NCBI GenBank assembly: GCA_031180725.1
Contig: JAPSLO010000005.1
Coordinates: forward strand, 310,001-374,000
DNA from: Roseomonas sp.
GTDB lineage: Bacteria > Pseudomonadota > Alphaproteobacteria > Acetobacterales > Acetobacteraceae
Reading direction: 5' to 3'
Length of the DNA: 64,000 bases
Part shown: piece by piece, positions 29,656-39,934 of the stretch
Numbering within the stretch: the stretch's first letter is position 1
Layout of the letters: every line of letters starts with the position of its first letter
The notes under the pieces: generated by a model
Told to the model about the DNA's origin: nothing
Seen by the model: only the letters and a program-made list of their open reading frames with translations
Databases searched by the model: none
Made by a program: the position numbers and the translations under genes

Positions 29656-30681
29656 TCATGACCGCGCCGCGCCGAGACGCTCCAGCAGGTTCACCTCGTC
29701 GGGGTAGGCAACCACATTGATCCGCTCCGGGAACGTCGTCCGCTTCTCCGCATCGACCGCCGTCAGCGTCCCCGTGAGGTGGGCCTGGTCTGCCGTCCCG
29801 GGCTCGGGCTGCACCGCAATGACCGCGAAGCGATAGCCGCCGACCGCCGTGAGCGCCTCAAAGGGACCGCGGTCGAAGCCGCCTTCCTTGTTGAGCCAAT
29901 GTTCGAACAGGATGACCGGGCGGTGGCGCGTGATTGTAGCGAGCCCACCTTGCAGCACGCTGGTCTCGGCACCCTCGACATCGATCTTGAGGAGCCGGAT
30001 GTCCCGCATATCGGCCGCGAGGTCATCCAGCTTGCGGATCGGCACGCGCAGCATCCCGTCATCGGTGACTCTGTTGTTGCCGGTGAAGTATTCCTCCGAC
30101 ATTACCACGGTGCCGCTGACGCTGCCCGCCGCGACGCCGGCAATGCGCACGAGGTGACCAAGCCCCGCCGAGGCGACCACATGCTGCAGGTCCTTCACCG
30201 CGCGCGGAAATCCCTCTATCGCCAGGATGGCGCCGCGGAATCCGGGGCGGGTGCCCAGGAAGACCGGGAAGTATCCCCAATTCGCGCCGACATCGATGAA
30301 GCCGTCGGCGTCGCCTACCAGGGCGTCGATGCAGATCGCGATGTCAGGTTCGTAGCCCCATCGGAAGCTGGCAACACTGCGGTCGGCGCCGATGAACTGC
30401 GTGTTCCGAAGGTCCACCGGAATCACGACCTCTCGGTCCGGCAGCGTGACATGCAAGCGGTCGTTGTAGATCCATTCCGGTCGCTCTGCGCGCAGCGCCG
30501 TCTGCATGTCGATATGAATCGACCAGAGAGAAGGCTGGCTGGGCGGGTGGTCCTCGGCATAGGCAGCGTGGCGGATCACCCTCGCGAGTACGGAGAAGCC
30601 CTCGAGATGGATCGGCATCCGTAGCCGCGCCGAGAAACGGCCAGTACCCTGCAATGCGCCTGCCTCCGTAAGTAGGGCCAA
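29656..30681 (-). CDS. FkbM-family methyltransferase
   Basis: 341 aa. SAM-binding motif I is FIDVGANWGYFPVFLG, followed by an acidic LAIEGFP, and the FkbM hallmark RLLKIDVEGAETSVLQGG is present before ILFEHW. The N-terminal 100 residues are an extension of unknown role. The first start is TTG at 30681, which has GAGG 5 nt upstream; ATG at 30618 would shorten it by 21 residues. It is the second FkbM protein in the island and is divergent from the NAD synthetase gene across an 8-bp-arm palindrome. Confidence 0.8.
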   Translation of the reverse strand: MALLTEAGALQGTGRFSARLRMPIHLEGFSVLARVIRHAAYAEDHPPSQPSLWSIHIDMQTALRAERPEWIYNDRLHVTLPDREVVIPVDLRNTQFIGADRSVASFRWGYEPDIAICIDALVGDADGFIDVGANWGYFPVFLGTRPGFRGAILAIEGFPRAVKDLQHVVASAGLGHLVRIAGVAAGSVSGTVVMSEEYFTGNNRVTDDGMLRVPIRKLDDLAADMRDIRLLKIDVEGAETSVLQGGLATITRHRPVILFEHWLNKEGGFDRGPFEALTAVGGYRFAVIAVQPEPGTADQAHLTGTLTAVDAEKRTTFPERINVVAYPDEVNLLERLGAARS

Positions 30682-30682
30682 G

Positions 30683-30702
30683 CTAGCCTCGGCTGAGGCT
30701 AG
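30683..30702. promoter_or_regulatory. Palindrome between divergent FkbM and nadE genes
   Basis: CTAGCCTC (30683-30690) and GAGGCTAG (30695-30702) are perfect inverted arms around GGCT. The minus-strand arm also supplies the GAGG that looks like the Shine-Dalgarno sequence of the FkbM gene, so folding of the leader could hide it. It might equally be an operator or chance. Confidence 0.4.
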
Positions 30703-30803
30703 TCACAATGGCGGCCCCAGCGCCAGGACGCCGCCGGAAAGCCGGCTGGCGGCGGGCGCGCCGGCTGGTGTATCGCTGGCGTCATGCAGGCCGAGCAGCT
30801 GCC

Positions 30804-32849
30804 GTGACCGCCTTCTTCAACCTCCACACCCACGGCTTCGTGCGCGCGGCTGTCTGCGCGCCGCGGCTGCGCGTGGCCGATCCCGCCTTCAACGCGGCGG
30901 AGACTCTGGCCCTGGCGCGCCGAGCGGCGGATGTCGGGGCATCCCTGGTGTTGTTCCCGGAACTTGGCCTTTCGGCCTATGCCATCGACGACCTGCTGCA
31001 CCAGACCGCGCTGCTGGATGCGGTGGAACAGGCGGTCGGCAGGCTGCTGGAAGCCAGCCGCGACCTGCACCCGGTGCTCTTCGTCGGCGCGCCGGTGCGG
31101 GCGGGCGGGCGGCTCTACAACGCGGCGCTCGCGCTGCATCGCGGCCGCATCCTGGCCGCCTTCCCCAAGGTCTATCTGCCCAACTACCGCGAATTCTACG
31201 AGAAGCGGCACTTCGCCTCCGGCGGCGGGGCGGTGCCGCCGGTGCTGCGCCTGGCGGGCCAGGAAGCGCCTTTCGGCACGGATATCCTGCTGCGCGCCGA
31301 GGACCTGCCCGGCCTCGTGGTCCACACCGAGATCTGCGAGGACGTCTGGTCGCCGGTGCCGCCTTCCACCGCGGCGGCGCTGGCGGGTGCGACGGTGCTG
31401 ATGAACCTCTCAGCCAGCAACGTCACGGTCGGCAAATCCGGCTACCGCCACGCGCTCTGTCAGGTGCACTCGTCGCGCTGCCTGGCGGCCTATCTCTATT
31501 CCGCCGCCGGCTCGGGCGAATCCAGCACCGATCTCGCCTGGGACGGCCAGGCGATGATCTACGAGAATGGCGCGCTGCTGGCCGAGGCCCCCCGCTTCGC
31601 GCGAGAGGCCGAGCCGATCCTGGCCGATATCGACCTGGAACGGCTGGTGCAGGAACGCATGCGGCAGTCCAGCTTCGGCGACGCCGCCGACCTGCACCCG
31701 CCCCGCGCGCCCTTCCGCGAGGTCACCTTCGCCCTTGCCCCCGATCGCGAATCGGATCTCGGCCTGCTGCGCAAGGTCGCCCGCTTCCCCTTCGTGCCGG
31801 ATGATGACGCCCGCCTCGCCGAGCTCTGCTACGAAGCCTACAACATCCAATCCTATGGCCTGCGCCAGCGCCTGGAAGCCACCGGCATCAAGCGCGTGGC
31901 GATCGGGGTCTCCGGCGGGCTGGATTCCACCCAGGCCCTGCTGGTGGCCGCCCATGCCTTCGACGCGCTCGGCCTGCCCCGCACCAATATACTGGCCTAT
32001 ACCCTGCCGGCCTTCGCCACCTCGGACCGCACGAAATCCAATGCCTGGGCGCTGATGCGGGCGCTCGGCGTCTCGGCGGCGGAAATCGACATGACGCCCG
32101 CCTGCCTGCAGATGCTGCGCGACATCGGCCACCCCTTTGCGGAAGGGAAGCCGGTGCACGACATCACCTTCGAGAATGTTCAGGCCGGCGCCCGCACCTC
32201 CGTCCTGTTCCGCCTAGCCAACTTGCATGATGCCATCGTGCTGGGCACCGGCGACCTGTCGGAGCTGGCGCTGGGCTGGGCCACCTATGGCGTCGGCGAC
32301 CAGATGTCGCACTACAACGTCAATGCCAGTGTGCCGAAGACGCTGATCCAGCACCTGATCCGCTGGGTGGCCGGGTCCGGCGCCTTCGGCGAGGCGGCGA
32401 AGCCGGTGCTGCTGGACATCCTGGACACCGAGATCTCGCCCGAGCTGGTCCCCGGCGCCGGCAAGGACGCACCGGCCCAGAAGACCGAGGACTTCGTCGG
32501 GCCCTACGCGCTGCAGGACTTCACTCTTTTCCATGTCACCCGGCATGGCTTCGCTCCATCCAAGGTGGCCTTCCTGGCCTGGCACGCCTGGCGGGACGCG
32601 GCGGCGGGCGGCTGGCCGCCCCATACGCCGCCGGCGAAGCGGGCAGCCTATGACCTGCCCACCATCGCGAAATGGATGCGCGTCTTTGTCCGGCGCTTCT
32701 TCGCCACCAGCCAGTTCAAGCGCTCCGCCTTGCCGAACGGGCCGAAGGTCAGCTCCGGCGGCTCGCTCTCCCCGCGCGGCGACTGGCGCGCGCCCTCGGA
32801 CGCCTCGGCCGCCGCCTGGCTGGCCGAACTGGACCGCATCCCCGGCTGA
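30804..32849 (+). CDS. nadE: Glutamine-hydrolysing NAD+ synthase
   Basis: 681 aa. Last step of NAD synthesis: amidates deamido-NAD with ammonia from glutamine. The N-terminal nitrilase-type glutaminase has its triad at Glu53 (FPELGLS), Lys122 (FPKVYLPNY) and Cys178 (TEICEDVW). The synthetase domain has the ATP loop [13 protein letters not shown], then [16 protein letters not shown]. The start is taken as GTG at 30804 ([16 protein letters not shown]), matching the usual length; the frame is open 32 codons further but that part is Arg-rich. A housekeeping gene that borders the glycan island. Confidence 0.96.
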   Translation: MTAFFNLHTHGFVRAAVCAPRLRVADPAFNAAETLALARRAADVGASLVLFPELGLSAYAIDDLLHQTALLDAVEQAVGRLLEASRDLHPVLFVGAPVRAGGRLYNAALALHRGRILAAFPKVYLPNYREFYEKRHFASGGGAVPPVLRLAGQEAPFGTDILLRAEDLPGLVVHTEICEDVWSPVPPSTAAALAGATVLMNLSASNVTVGKSGYRHALCQVHSSRCLAAYLYSAAGSGESSTDLAWDGQAMIYENGALLAEAPRFAREAEPILADIDLERLVQERMRQSSFGDAADLHPPRAPFREVTFALAPDRESDLGLLRKVARFPFVPDDDARLAELCYEAYNIQSYGLRQRLEATGIKRVAIGVSGGLDSTQALLVAAHAFDALGLPRTNILAYTLPAFATSDRTKSNAWALMRALGVSAAEIDMTPACLQMLRDIGHPFAEGKPVHDITFENVQAGARTSVLFRLANLHDAIVLGTGDLSELALGWATYGVGDQMSHYNVNASVPKTLIQHLIRWVAGSGAFGEAAKPVLLDILDTEISPELVPGAGKDAPAQKTEDFVGPYALQDFTLFHVTRHGFAPSKVAFLAWHAWRDAAAGGWPPHTPPAKRAAYDLPTIAKWMRVFVRRFFATSQFKRSALPNGPKVSSGGSLSPRGDWRAPSDASAAAWLAELDRIPG

Positions 32850-32918
32850 GCATCCCGCCCCCCCTCCGGCGGGTGCGCGGCTGGCCCCGCCCGGGCGGAG
32901 CGGCTATGAGGGCGCCCC

Positions 32919-33764
32919 ATGGACCAGGTCATCATCCCTGAGACCACCCGGCGCTATGTGCGCGACGCGGGGGATCAGCAGCGTGTGCAGCGCGCCCTTG
33001 CCGATCTCGGCCAGGGACTGGCCCGCTGGCGCCTGGCGCGCGCACTGGCCGCGTTAGACATCCGCAACCGCTACCGCGGCTCGGTGCTCGGCCCCTTCTG
33101 GATGACACTGTCCACCGCCGTCATGGTGGCCGGGATCGGTGTGCTGTACTCGGCACTGTTCCGCCTGCCCCTGCGGGAATACCTACCCTACCTCGCCGTC
33201 AGCCTGCTGGTGTGGAACACCATCAGCCAGATCGTGATTGATGCCTGCGGCAGCTTCATCTCATCCGAAGCCATCATCCGACAGATGCCGCTGCCCTTCA
33301 CCATTCACGCACTGCGCTATGTGCTGCGCAACGCCATCATCGCGGCCCACAGCCTGCCGCTCATCGTGGTCGTCTTCCTGATCTGCGGTGTCACCCCGGG
33401 ACCAGGAGCGGTGCTGGCCCTGGCGGGGCTGGCGCTGCTGGTGTTGAATGCCTTCGCCATCGGGCTGTTCCTGGGAATGATTTGTGCGCGGTTCCGCGAC
33501 ATTCAGCAGATCGTCACCAACGTCATGCAGCTTCTCTTCTTCGTCTCCCCCGTGCTCTGGAAGCCAGAACTGCTGCGCGAAAATCAAGTCTGGCTGCCGT
33601 TGAACCCCGTCTACTCGCTGATGGAGACGGTGCGCGGCCCGCTCGTGGAAAGCGGGGCCTCGACCATCATCTGGATCTCGGCGCTGGTTTACACGGTGCT
33701 GGCCTGCACCATTGCTTTCGCCTTCTTCGTCCGCTTCCGCAGCCGCATCGCCTTCTGGGTCTGA
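32919..33764 (+). CDS. ABC-2 type polysaccharide export permease (Wzm-like)
   Basis: 281 aa, inner-membrane protein with about six hydrophobic helices. The first cytoplasmic segment LAALDIRNRYRGSVLGPFWMTLSTAVMV and the later ISPVLWKP-like FFVSPVLWKPELL and NPVYSLMETVRGPLV are hallmarks of O-antigen and teichoic-acid exporters. It pairs with the ATPase gene 3 bp downstream. It probably moves a lipid-linked glycan to the periplasm; substrate unknown. Start ATG at 32919. Confidence 0.9.
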   Translation: MDQVIIPETTRRYVRDAGDQQRVQRALADLGQGLARWRLARALAALDIRNRYRGSVLGPFWMTLSTAVMVAGIGVLYSALFRLPLREYLPYLAVSLLVWNTISQIVIDACGSFISSEAIIRQMPLPFTIHALRYVLRNAIIAAHSLPLIVVVFLICGVTPGPGAVLALAGLALLVLNAFAIGLFLGMICARFRDIQQIVTNVMQLLFFVSPVLWKPELLRENQVWLPLNPVYSLMETVRGPLVESGASTIIWISALVYTVLACTIAFAFFVRFRSRIAFWV

Positions 33765-33767
33765 GCC

Positions 33768-34508
33768 ATGCCGTTGATCGAGGCCGAGGGGCTCAGCATT
33801 GAGTTCCCGCTGTACCATATCGGCGCGCGTTCCCTGAAGAAGCGCCTCTTTGCGGCCTCGCGCCTGCGGGAGGATGAGAGCCACCGCATTGTCGTCGCGG
33901 CGCTGCGCGACCTCAGCTTTCGCATCCGGCCCGGGGAGAGGGTGGCGCTGGTGGGCAGCAATGGTGCGGGCAAGACCACGCTGCTGCGCACCCTGGCCGG
34001 CATCTACGAACCTGTGGGCGGGCGGCTGGTGGTGGAAGGCAGCATCGGCACGCTGATCGATCCCGGCGCCGGGATGGATATGGACGCTACGGGGCGAGAG
34101 AACATCCGGCTGCGCGGCCTCTTCCTCGGCCTCAGCGAGGCGGAATGCGACCAACTGGCGGAGGAGGCCGGGCGTTTCAGCGGCCTTGGCGAGTTCCTGG
34201 ATGTGCCGGTGCGCACCTACTCGGCTGGCATGTCCGTGCGCCTTTCCTTCGCCAGTGCCACACTGATGAACCCGCAGATCCTGCTGATGGACGAGTGGTT
34301 CCTGGCGGGCGACGCGGATTTCATGGCGCGCGCCGAGGAAAGGCTGGCGCAGCTGGTGGAGGGGGCCGACATCCTGGTGCTGGCCACCCACAGCATGGAC
34401 GTCGTGCGCAAATGGTGCACCCGCGCCATCCACCTCGCCGGTGGCCGGGTGGTGGCCGATGGGCCTGTCGAGGATGTGCTGGCGGAGTTGCCGGGCGGCA
34501 CCGGCTAG
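33768..34508 (+). CDS. ABC polysaccharide exporter ATPase (Wzt/KpsT-like, short form)
   Basis: 246 aa. Walker A VGSNGAGKT is at residues 62-70, the signature is YSAGMSVRLSF, and Walker B is ILLMDEWF, the latter typical of the polysaccharide exporter subfamily (DEWF in place of DEP). It lacks the roughly 200-residue C-terminal glycan-binding domain of Wzt proteins that recognise a capped O-antigen end, so it should work in a cap-independent way. Coupled to the permease gene (3-bp gap). Confidence 0.92.
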   Translation: MPLIEAEGLSIEFPLYHIGARSLKKRLFAASRLREDESHRIVVAALRDLSFRIRPGERVALVGSNGAGKTTLLRTLAGIYEPVGGRLVVEGSIGTLIDPGAGMDMDATGRENIRLRGLFLGLSEAECDQLAEEAGRFSGLGEFLDVPVRTYSAGMSVRLSFASATLMNPQILLMDEWFLAGDADFMARAEERLAQLVEGADILVLATHSMDVVRKWCTRAIHLAGGRVVADGPVEDVLAELPGGTG

Positions 34509-34794
34509 CGCATCCGGGCCGGCGAGCGGAGATGCATTGCACCGCTCGTGGCATCGCGCCGGTCATTGTGAAGACGCAGGTTGGCATTCCTATCGACGCC
34601 GTTACCGCCGCCTGAAACGATCGTCCAAGCTGAAGAATTCGCGCGGCAGGAGCCCCCGGGAGGGTTGCCGTTTCTGCCCCGATGATTCACAGCGACGCTA
34701 CGAAGCCGTGACGAAATGAGAAACCAACCCGGGAGGGGACTTGGCAAACCAGAGGCCCCTCGCACCTGCCGGGCCGCCGGAGGAAGGAACTGGC

Positions 34795-36192
34795 ATGCTT
34801 GATGGACTGGCCCCCGCCGATGCTCCCACACTGCCCCTGTATGCGGTGACGCCGGTCGGCCTCGACGGCTTCCTGGCCAGTCTGCCGGCGCCGCAGGCCG
34901 GCTTCCTCCGGGCTTCGGGCTTCGCCGCGAAAGCGCAGGAGCTGCGCCTGCTGCCGGGCGGGGAAGGGCTGGCGGGCGCGGTGCTGGGGTTGGGGCCGGA
35001 GGCGACGGAGGCTGCATCGCCCTGGGCCTTCGGCGGCGCGCCATTCGCCCTGCCCCCCGAAACCACCTGGCGGATCGAGGATGCACCGGATCCGGAGGCC
35101 GCGGTGCTGGGCTGGTGCCTCGGCGCCTATCGCTTCAACCAGTTGAAAACCGGCGCGCCAAGCCGCAGCCAAGCCCGGCTGGTGCCGCCGCCCGGCACCG
35201 AACCGGCGCAGCAGGAAGCGGAGGCGATCTGCCGCGGCCGCGACCTCATCAACCTGCCGGCCAGCCATCTGGGCCCGGCCGAGCTGGCGGAGGCCGTCCA
35301 GGCCCTGGCGCTGCGCCACGGCGCCCGGAGCGAGATCATCGAGGGCGCCGCCCTGGCCGAGGGCTTTCCTGCCGTGCAGGCGGTCGGCGGCGGCTCGGCC
35401 CGGCCATCGAAGGTCGCCGTGCTGCGCTGGGAAGGCGCGAAGGACGGGCCACTGCTGGCGCTCTGCGGCAAGGGCGTGTGCTTCGATACCGGCGGGCTGG
35501 ACCTGAAGCCCTCCTCCGCCATGCTGAGGATGAAGAAGGACATGGGCGGCGCGGCTGCCGTAATGGCGGCGGCGGAAATGCTGATGGCCGCCCAGGCCCC
35601 GATCCGCCTGCTGCTGCTGGTGGGTGCGGTGGAAAACGCGGTCTCTTCCACCGCCTTCCGTCCGATGGATGTGATCCGCACCCGCAAGGGGCTGACAGTG
35701 GAAATCGGCAATACCGATGCCGAGGGGCGCCTGGTGCTGGCAGACCTGCTGGCCTTCGCGGGGGAATCGGCGCCCGACCTGATGATCGACTGCGCCACCT
35801 TGACCGGGGCGGCGCGGGTGGCGCTGGGCCCGGATGTACCTGCTCTCTTTTCGGACCAGAAAGCAGTTGTGAATTCTCTGCTTACAGCGGGGTTGGAGAA
35901 GAACGATCCCCTCTGGAACCTTCCGTTGCAAAAAAGCTATGGTTCGTGGCTAGACAGCAGTGTCGCGGACACTAACAACGTCTCCACCAGGCCAATGGCG
36001 GGGGCCATCGTGGCTGCCTTGTTCCTTCAAAGGTTCGTACCTGCGGACGCGAACTGGGCCCATATCGACCTCTATGCCTGGAACGACCAGAGCCGGCCGG
36101 GACGGCCGGAAGGCGGGGAAATCCAGGCAGCGCGGGCCATCGCGCGGGCTGCGGTCCGGTTCCTGACCGGGCCGGACAACGCAGGACGGTAA
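34795..36192 (+). CDS. M17-family leucyl aminopeptidase
   Basis: 465 aa, dinuclear-metal cytosolic aminopeptidase. Metal-binding and catalytic segments are visible: GKGVCFDTGGLDLKPSSAMLRMKKDMGGAA and the signature NTDAEGRLVLADLL, with ATLTGAARVALG after it. Start ATG at 34795 is supported by AGGAAGGA about 7 nt upstream. Between about 35832 and 36045 the codon choice changes abruptly: about one third of codons end in A or T, against very few in the rest of the gene. The reading frame is intact through the patch. Confidence 0.92.
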   Translation: MLDGLAPADAPTLPLYAVTPVGLDGFLASLPAPQAGFLRASGFAAKAQELRLLPGGEGLAGAVLGLGPEATEAASPWAFGGAPFALPPETTWRIEDAPDPEAAVLGWCLGAYRFNQLKTGAPSRSQARLVPPPGTEPAQQEAEAICRGRDLINLPASHLGPAELAEAVQALALRHGARSEIIEGAALAEGFPAVQAVGGGSARPSKVAVLRWEGAKDGPLLALCGKGVCFDTGGLDLKPSSAMLRMKKDMGGAAAVMAAAEMLMAAQAPIRLLLLVGAVENAVSSTAFRPMDVIRTRKGLTVEIGNTDAEGRLVLADLLAFAGESAPDLMIDCATLTGAARVALGPDVPALFSDQKAVVNSLLTAGLEKNDPLWNLPLQKSYGSWLDSSVADTNNVSTRPMAGAIVAALFLQRFVPADANWAHIDLYAWNDQSRPGRPEGGEIQAARAIARAAVRFLTGPDNAGR

Positions 36193-36364
36193 CAAAGCCA
36201 AGATGAAACGGGAACTTTCTCGGTCCAGCCGCACTCCATGGAGTGCTTCACGTGAGCACCCATTAGGCAGCGGCATATCGCAGCGGCGCGCCAAAGGCCG
36301 TTCCGGCAGCAAAGAGAAGTCGGAGACCGGAAACCGGGAGGGCGCCCAGGAAGGATTTGAGAGC

Positions 36365-36775
36365 ATGGCGACGCAGACGAACCCCGACATGCTGGTAGGC
36401 ATCCTGCGGGACACAGTGGTGGCCTTGGTCCGTCGTGATGGACCCGACCTGTCGGCACGGCAGCTGGGCGTCTTCCTGACGGTCTATCTCACCGACGGGC
36501 CGCACACCGTGCGCGGCCTGGCGGCAGAGCTGAACGTTTCTAAACCGGCCATCACCCGGGCGCTGGACCGGCTGGGTGAGCTGGACCTTGCGCGGCGCAA
36601 GGTGGACCCCATGGACCGCCGCAGCGTACTCGTGCAGCGCACCCTGAAGGGTGCCGCCTTCCTGCGCGACATGCGCACGATCATGGCCCAGGCCGAGCAG
36701 CAGGCGCATGAGAACCCGCCCGCCCCCGCGGCCGAGCCCATGGAAGCGGCGAACGCGCCGCGCAGGGTGGGCTGA
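36365..36775 (+). CDS. MarR-type winged-helix regulator
   Basis: 136 aa. The DNA-binding part reads LSARQLGVFLTVYLTDGPHTVRGLAAELNVSKPAITRALDRLGELDLARRKVDPMDRRSVLVQ, a full MarR winged helix including the wing DxxDRRS. The C-terminal 25 residues are Pro/Ala-rich. Start ATG at 36365 with AGGAAGGA 11 nt upstream. It is 172 bp after the aminopeptidase gene and convergent with the dehydrogenase gene. Target genes and ligand unknown. Confidence 0.85.
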   Translation: MATQTNPDMLVGILRDTVVALVRRDGPDLSARQLGVFLTVYLTDGPHTVRGLAAELNVSKPAITRALDRLGELDLARRKVDPMDRRSVLVQRTLKGAAFLRDMRTIMAQAEQQAHENPPAPAAEPMEAANAPRRVG

Positions 36776-36797
36776 ACCCGCAGGCCCGGATGCGGTT

Positions 36798-36819
36798 CCG
36801 GCGCGCCGCGGCGCGCCGG
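36798..36819. terminator. 22-bp palindrome between convergent genes
   Basis: CCGGCGCGCC (36798-36807) and GGCGCGCCGG (36810-36819) are perfect inverted arms two bases apart, sitting between the convergent marR-type and dehydrogenase genes. Position suggests a bidirectional terminator, although no T-run follows. Confidence 0.45.
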
Positions 36820-36895
36820 CGCCAGCCTTGGTCCTTCCCGGCCTTGCAATCGGGGCCGCCGCGTGCCAGCGGGCTCCGGCGGACTGCGCCGCGCC

Positions 36896-37828
36896 TCAGT
36901 AGCCTGTGCTGAAATCCACCAGGTTCAGCAGCGGCTGGCCTGCCCGCGCGCGGTGAATGTTCTCCACCACCTGCGGGGCGGCGCTGGCGGGGATGGTGAT
37001 GCTGGCCGCATGCGGCGTCATGATGACCTTCGGATGGCCCCAGAAGGGGTGGTCCGGGGGCAGTGGCTCGGGCTGGAACACGTCCAGCGCCGCCCCGGCT
37101 ACCTGGCCGGCCTCCAGCGCCGCCAGCAGGTCGGCATCCACCAGATGACCGCCGCGGGCACCATTGATCACGAAGGCGCCAGGCGGCAGCAGGCCGAACA
37201 GGCGGGCATTCATCACGCCGCGCGTTTCCGGTGTCAGCGGCAACAGGCAGATTAGGATGTCGCTGCGCGCCGCCATCGCCGCCAGCCCTTCGGCGCCGTG
37301 GAAGGTTTCCACACCCTCCATGGTCCGCGGCCGGCGCGTCCAGCCCATGACCGGAAAGCCCAGCCCCCGCAGCAGTCCCGCGGCATGGCGGCCCAACTCG
37401 CCAAGACCGAGGATGCCGATGCGGCGCTCCGCGGTGACCGGCGCAGGCAGTTCCTCCCAGATGCGGGCGCTTTGCAGGGCACGGTATTCCAGGTCCTGCC
37501 GGTGGAAGCGCAGCACATTCAGCAGCACCCATTCGCCCATCTGACTGGTCAGCATCCGATCCACCAGCCGTGCCACCGGGATGCCCGGCGGCGGCCCAGG
37601 TGGCCGCAGCAGATGGTCCACCCCCGCGCCCATCGAGACGATGAGCTTCAGATTCGGGTAGCGCCGCAGCTCCGCCATGTCGTGCGAGGTCCAGACCACC
37701 GCGGCCTCGATCCCGGCGGGATCGCCGGCATCTGGAAACATCCGGATCTCCAGCGCCGGATCCAGCGCCAGCAGGGCGTCGCGCCAGACCTGCATCGCGG
37801 CTGGCTTGGTGGAAAGCAGAACGGCCAT
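36896..37828 (-). CDS. 2-hydroxyacid dehydrogenase (glyoxylate/hydroxypyruvate reductase A-like)
   Basis: 310 aa. NAD(P)-binding Rossmann loop GILGLGELGRHAAGLL, then the catalytic trio of the D-2-hydroxyacid dehydrogenases: Arg in INGARGGHLVD, Glu in FQPEPLPPDHPFW, and His in TPHAAS. The sequence and length fit GhrA, which reduces glyoxylate and hydroxypyruvate. Start ATG at 37828 is separated by one base from the stop of the small membrane-protein gene, so it appears to be the last gene of the yej-type operon. Confidence 0.88.
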   Translation of the reverse strand: MAVLLSTKPAAMQVWRDALLALDPALEIRMFPDAGDPAGIEAAVVWTSHDMAELRRYPNLKLIVSMGAGVDHLLRPPGPPPGIPVARLVDRMLTSQMGEWVLLNVLRFHRQDLEYRALQSARIWEELPAPVTAERRIGILGLGELGRHAAGLLRGLGFPVMGWTRRPRTMEGVETFHGAEGLAAMAARSDILICLLPLTPETRGVMNARLFGLLPPGAFVINGARGGHLVDADLLAALEAGQVAGAALDVFQPEPLPPDHPFWGHPKVIMTPHAASITIPASAAPQVVENIHRARAGQPLLNLVDFSTGY

Positions 37829-37829
37829 T

Positions 37830-38287
37830 TCAGACGGTCTCCGGCCTGTGGTCCGCCGATTCGCGCGCGACGAGACGGACGAATTGGCGCCAGTCGTCGC
37901 GATGCGTGGCGGCGAATTTCCGCCCGTCCGGCAGCTCGGCATAGAGGCTGAGCACGCCCTTGGACCACAGCGCGTCGAAATGGCTCTCGGATTGCAGGGC
38001 CCAGGCCGAGCTGCGTTCGAAGACGCCGTCCCGCACCTTCGGCTGCACCTTGGCAATCCACCACCAGCAGCCGATGGCAAGGATGGCCGCCCCCAGGTAG
38101 AAATGCACCAGCAGCGTGGCGGCGAAGGACGTCACCAGGATGGTGGCGGCCGGCCAGATATTCTCCCAGCCATGGTACACCGGGCTGCCCGGGGAATTCA
38201 TCTTGCGGATATGCACGCCGAGCTTCAGGTGCTGCCCTTCCAGCAGCTCCTTCAGCATCTCGAGCGGCGGTCTGGGATCCTCGTCCG

Positions 38288-38291
<4 letters not shown>
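37830..38291 (-). CDS. Small membrane protein of unknown function
   Basis: 153 aa, family not recognised. It has a hydrophilic N-terminus rich in charged residues, one long or two close hydrophobic segments (WENIWPAATILVTSFAATLL...LGAAILAIGCWWWI, about residues 43-80), and a soluble C-terminal half with several Trp and Arg. Its ATG overlaps the stop of the YejF-like gene in an ATGA arrangement, and the dehydrogenase gene follows after one base, so it is made together with the transporter. Confidence 0.75.

Positions 38292-39930
<1,639 letters not shown>

Positions 39931-39934
<4 letters not shown>

Noticed and set aside
34509-34794. Leader of the aminopeptidase gene as a possible riboswitch
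   Set aside because: 286 bp without a gene, but no known aptamer pattern or terminator/antiterminator pair could be recognised; only a good Shine-Dalgarno sequence at its end.
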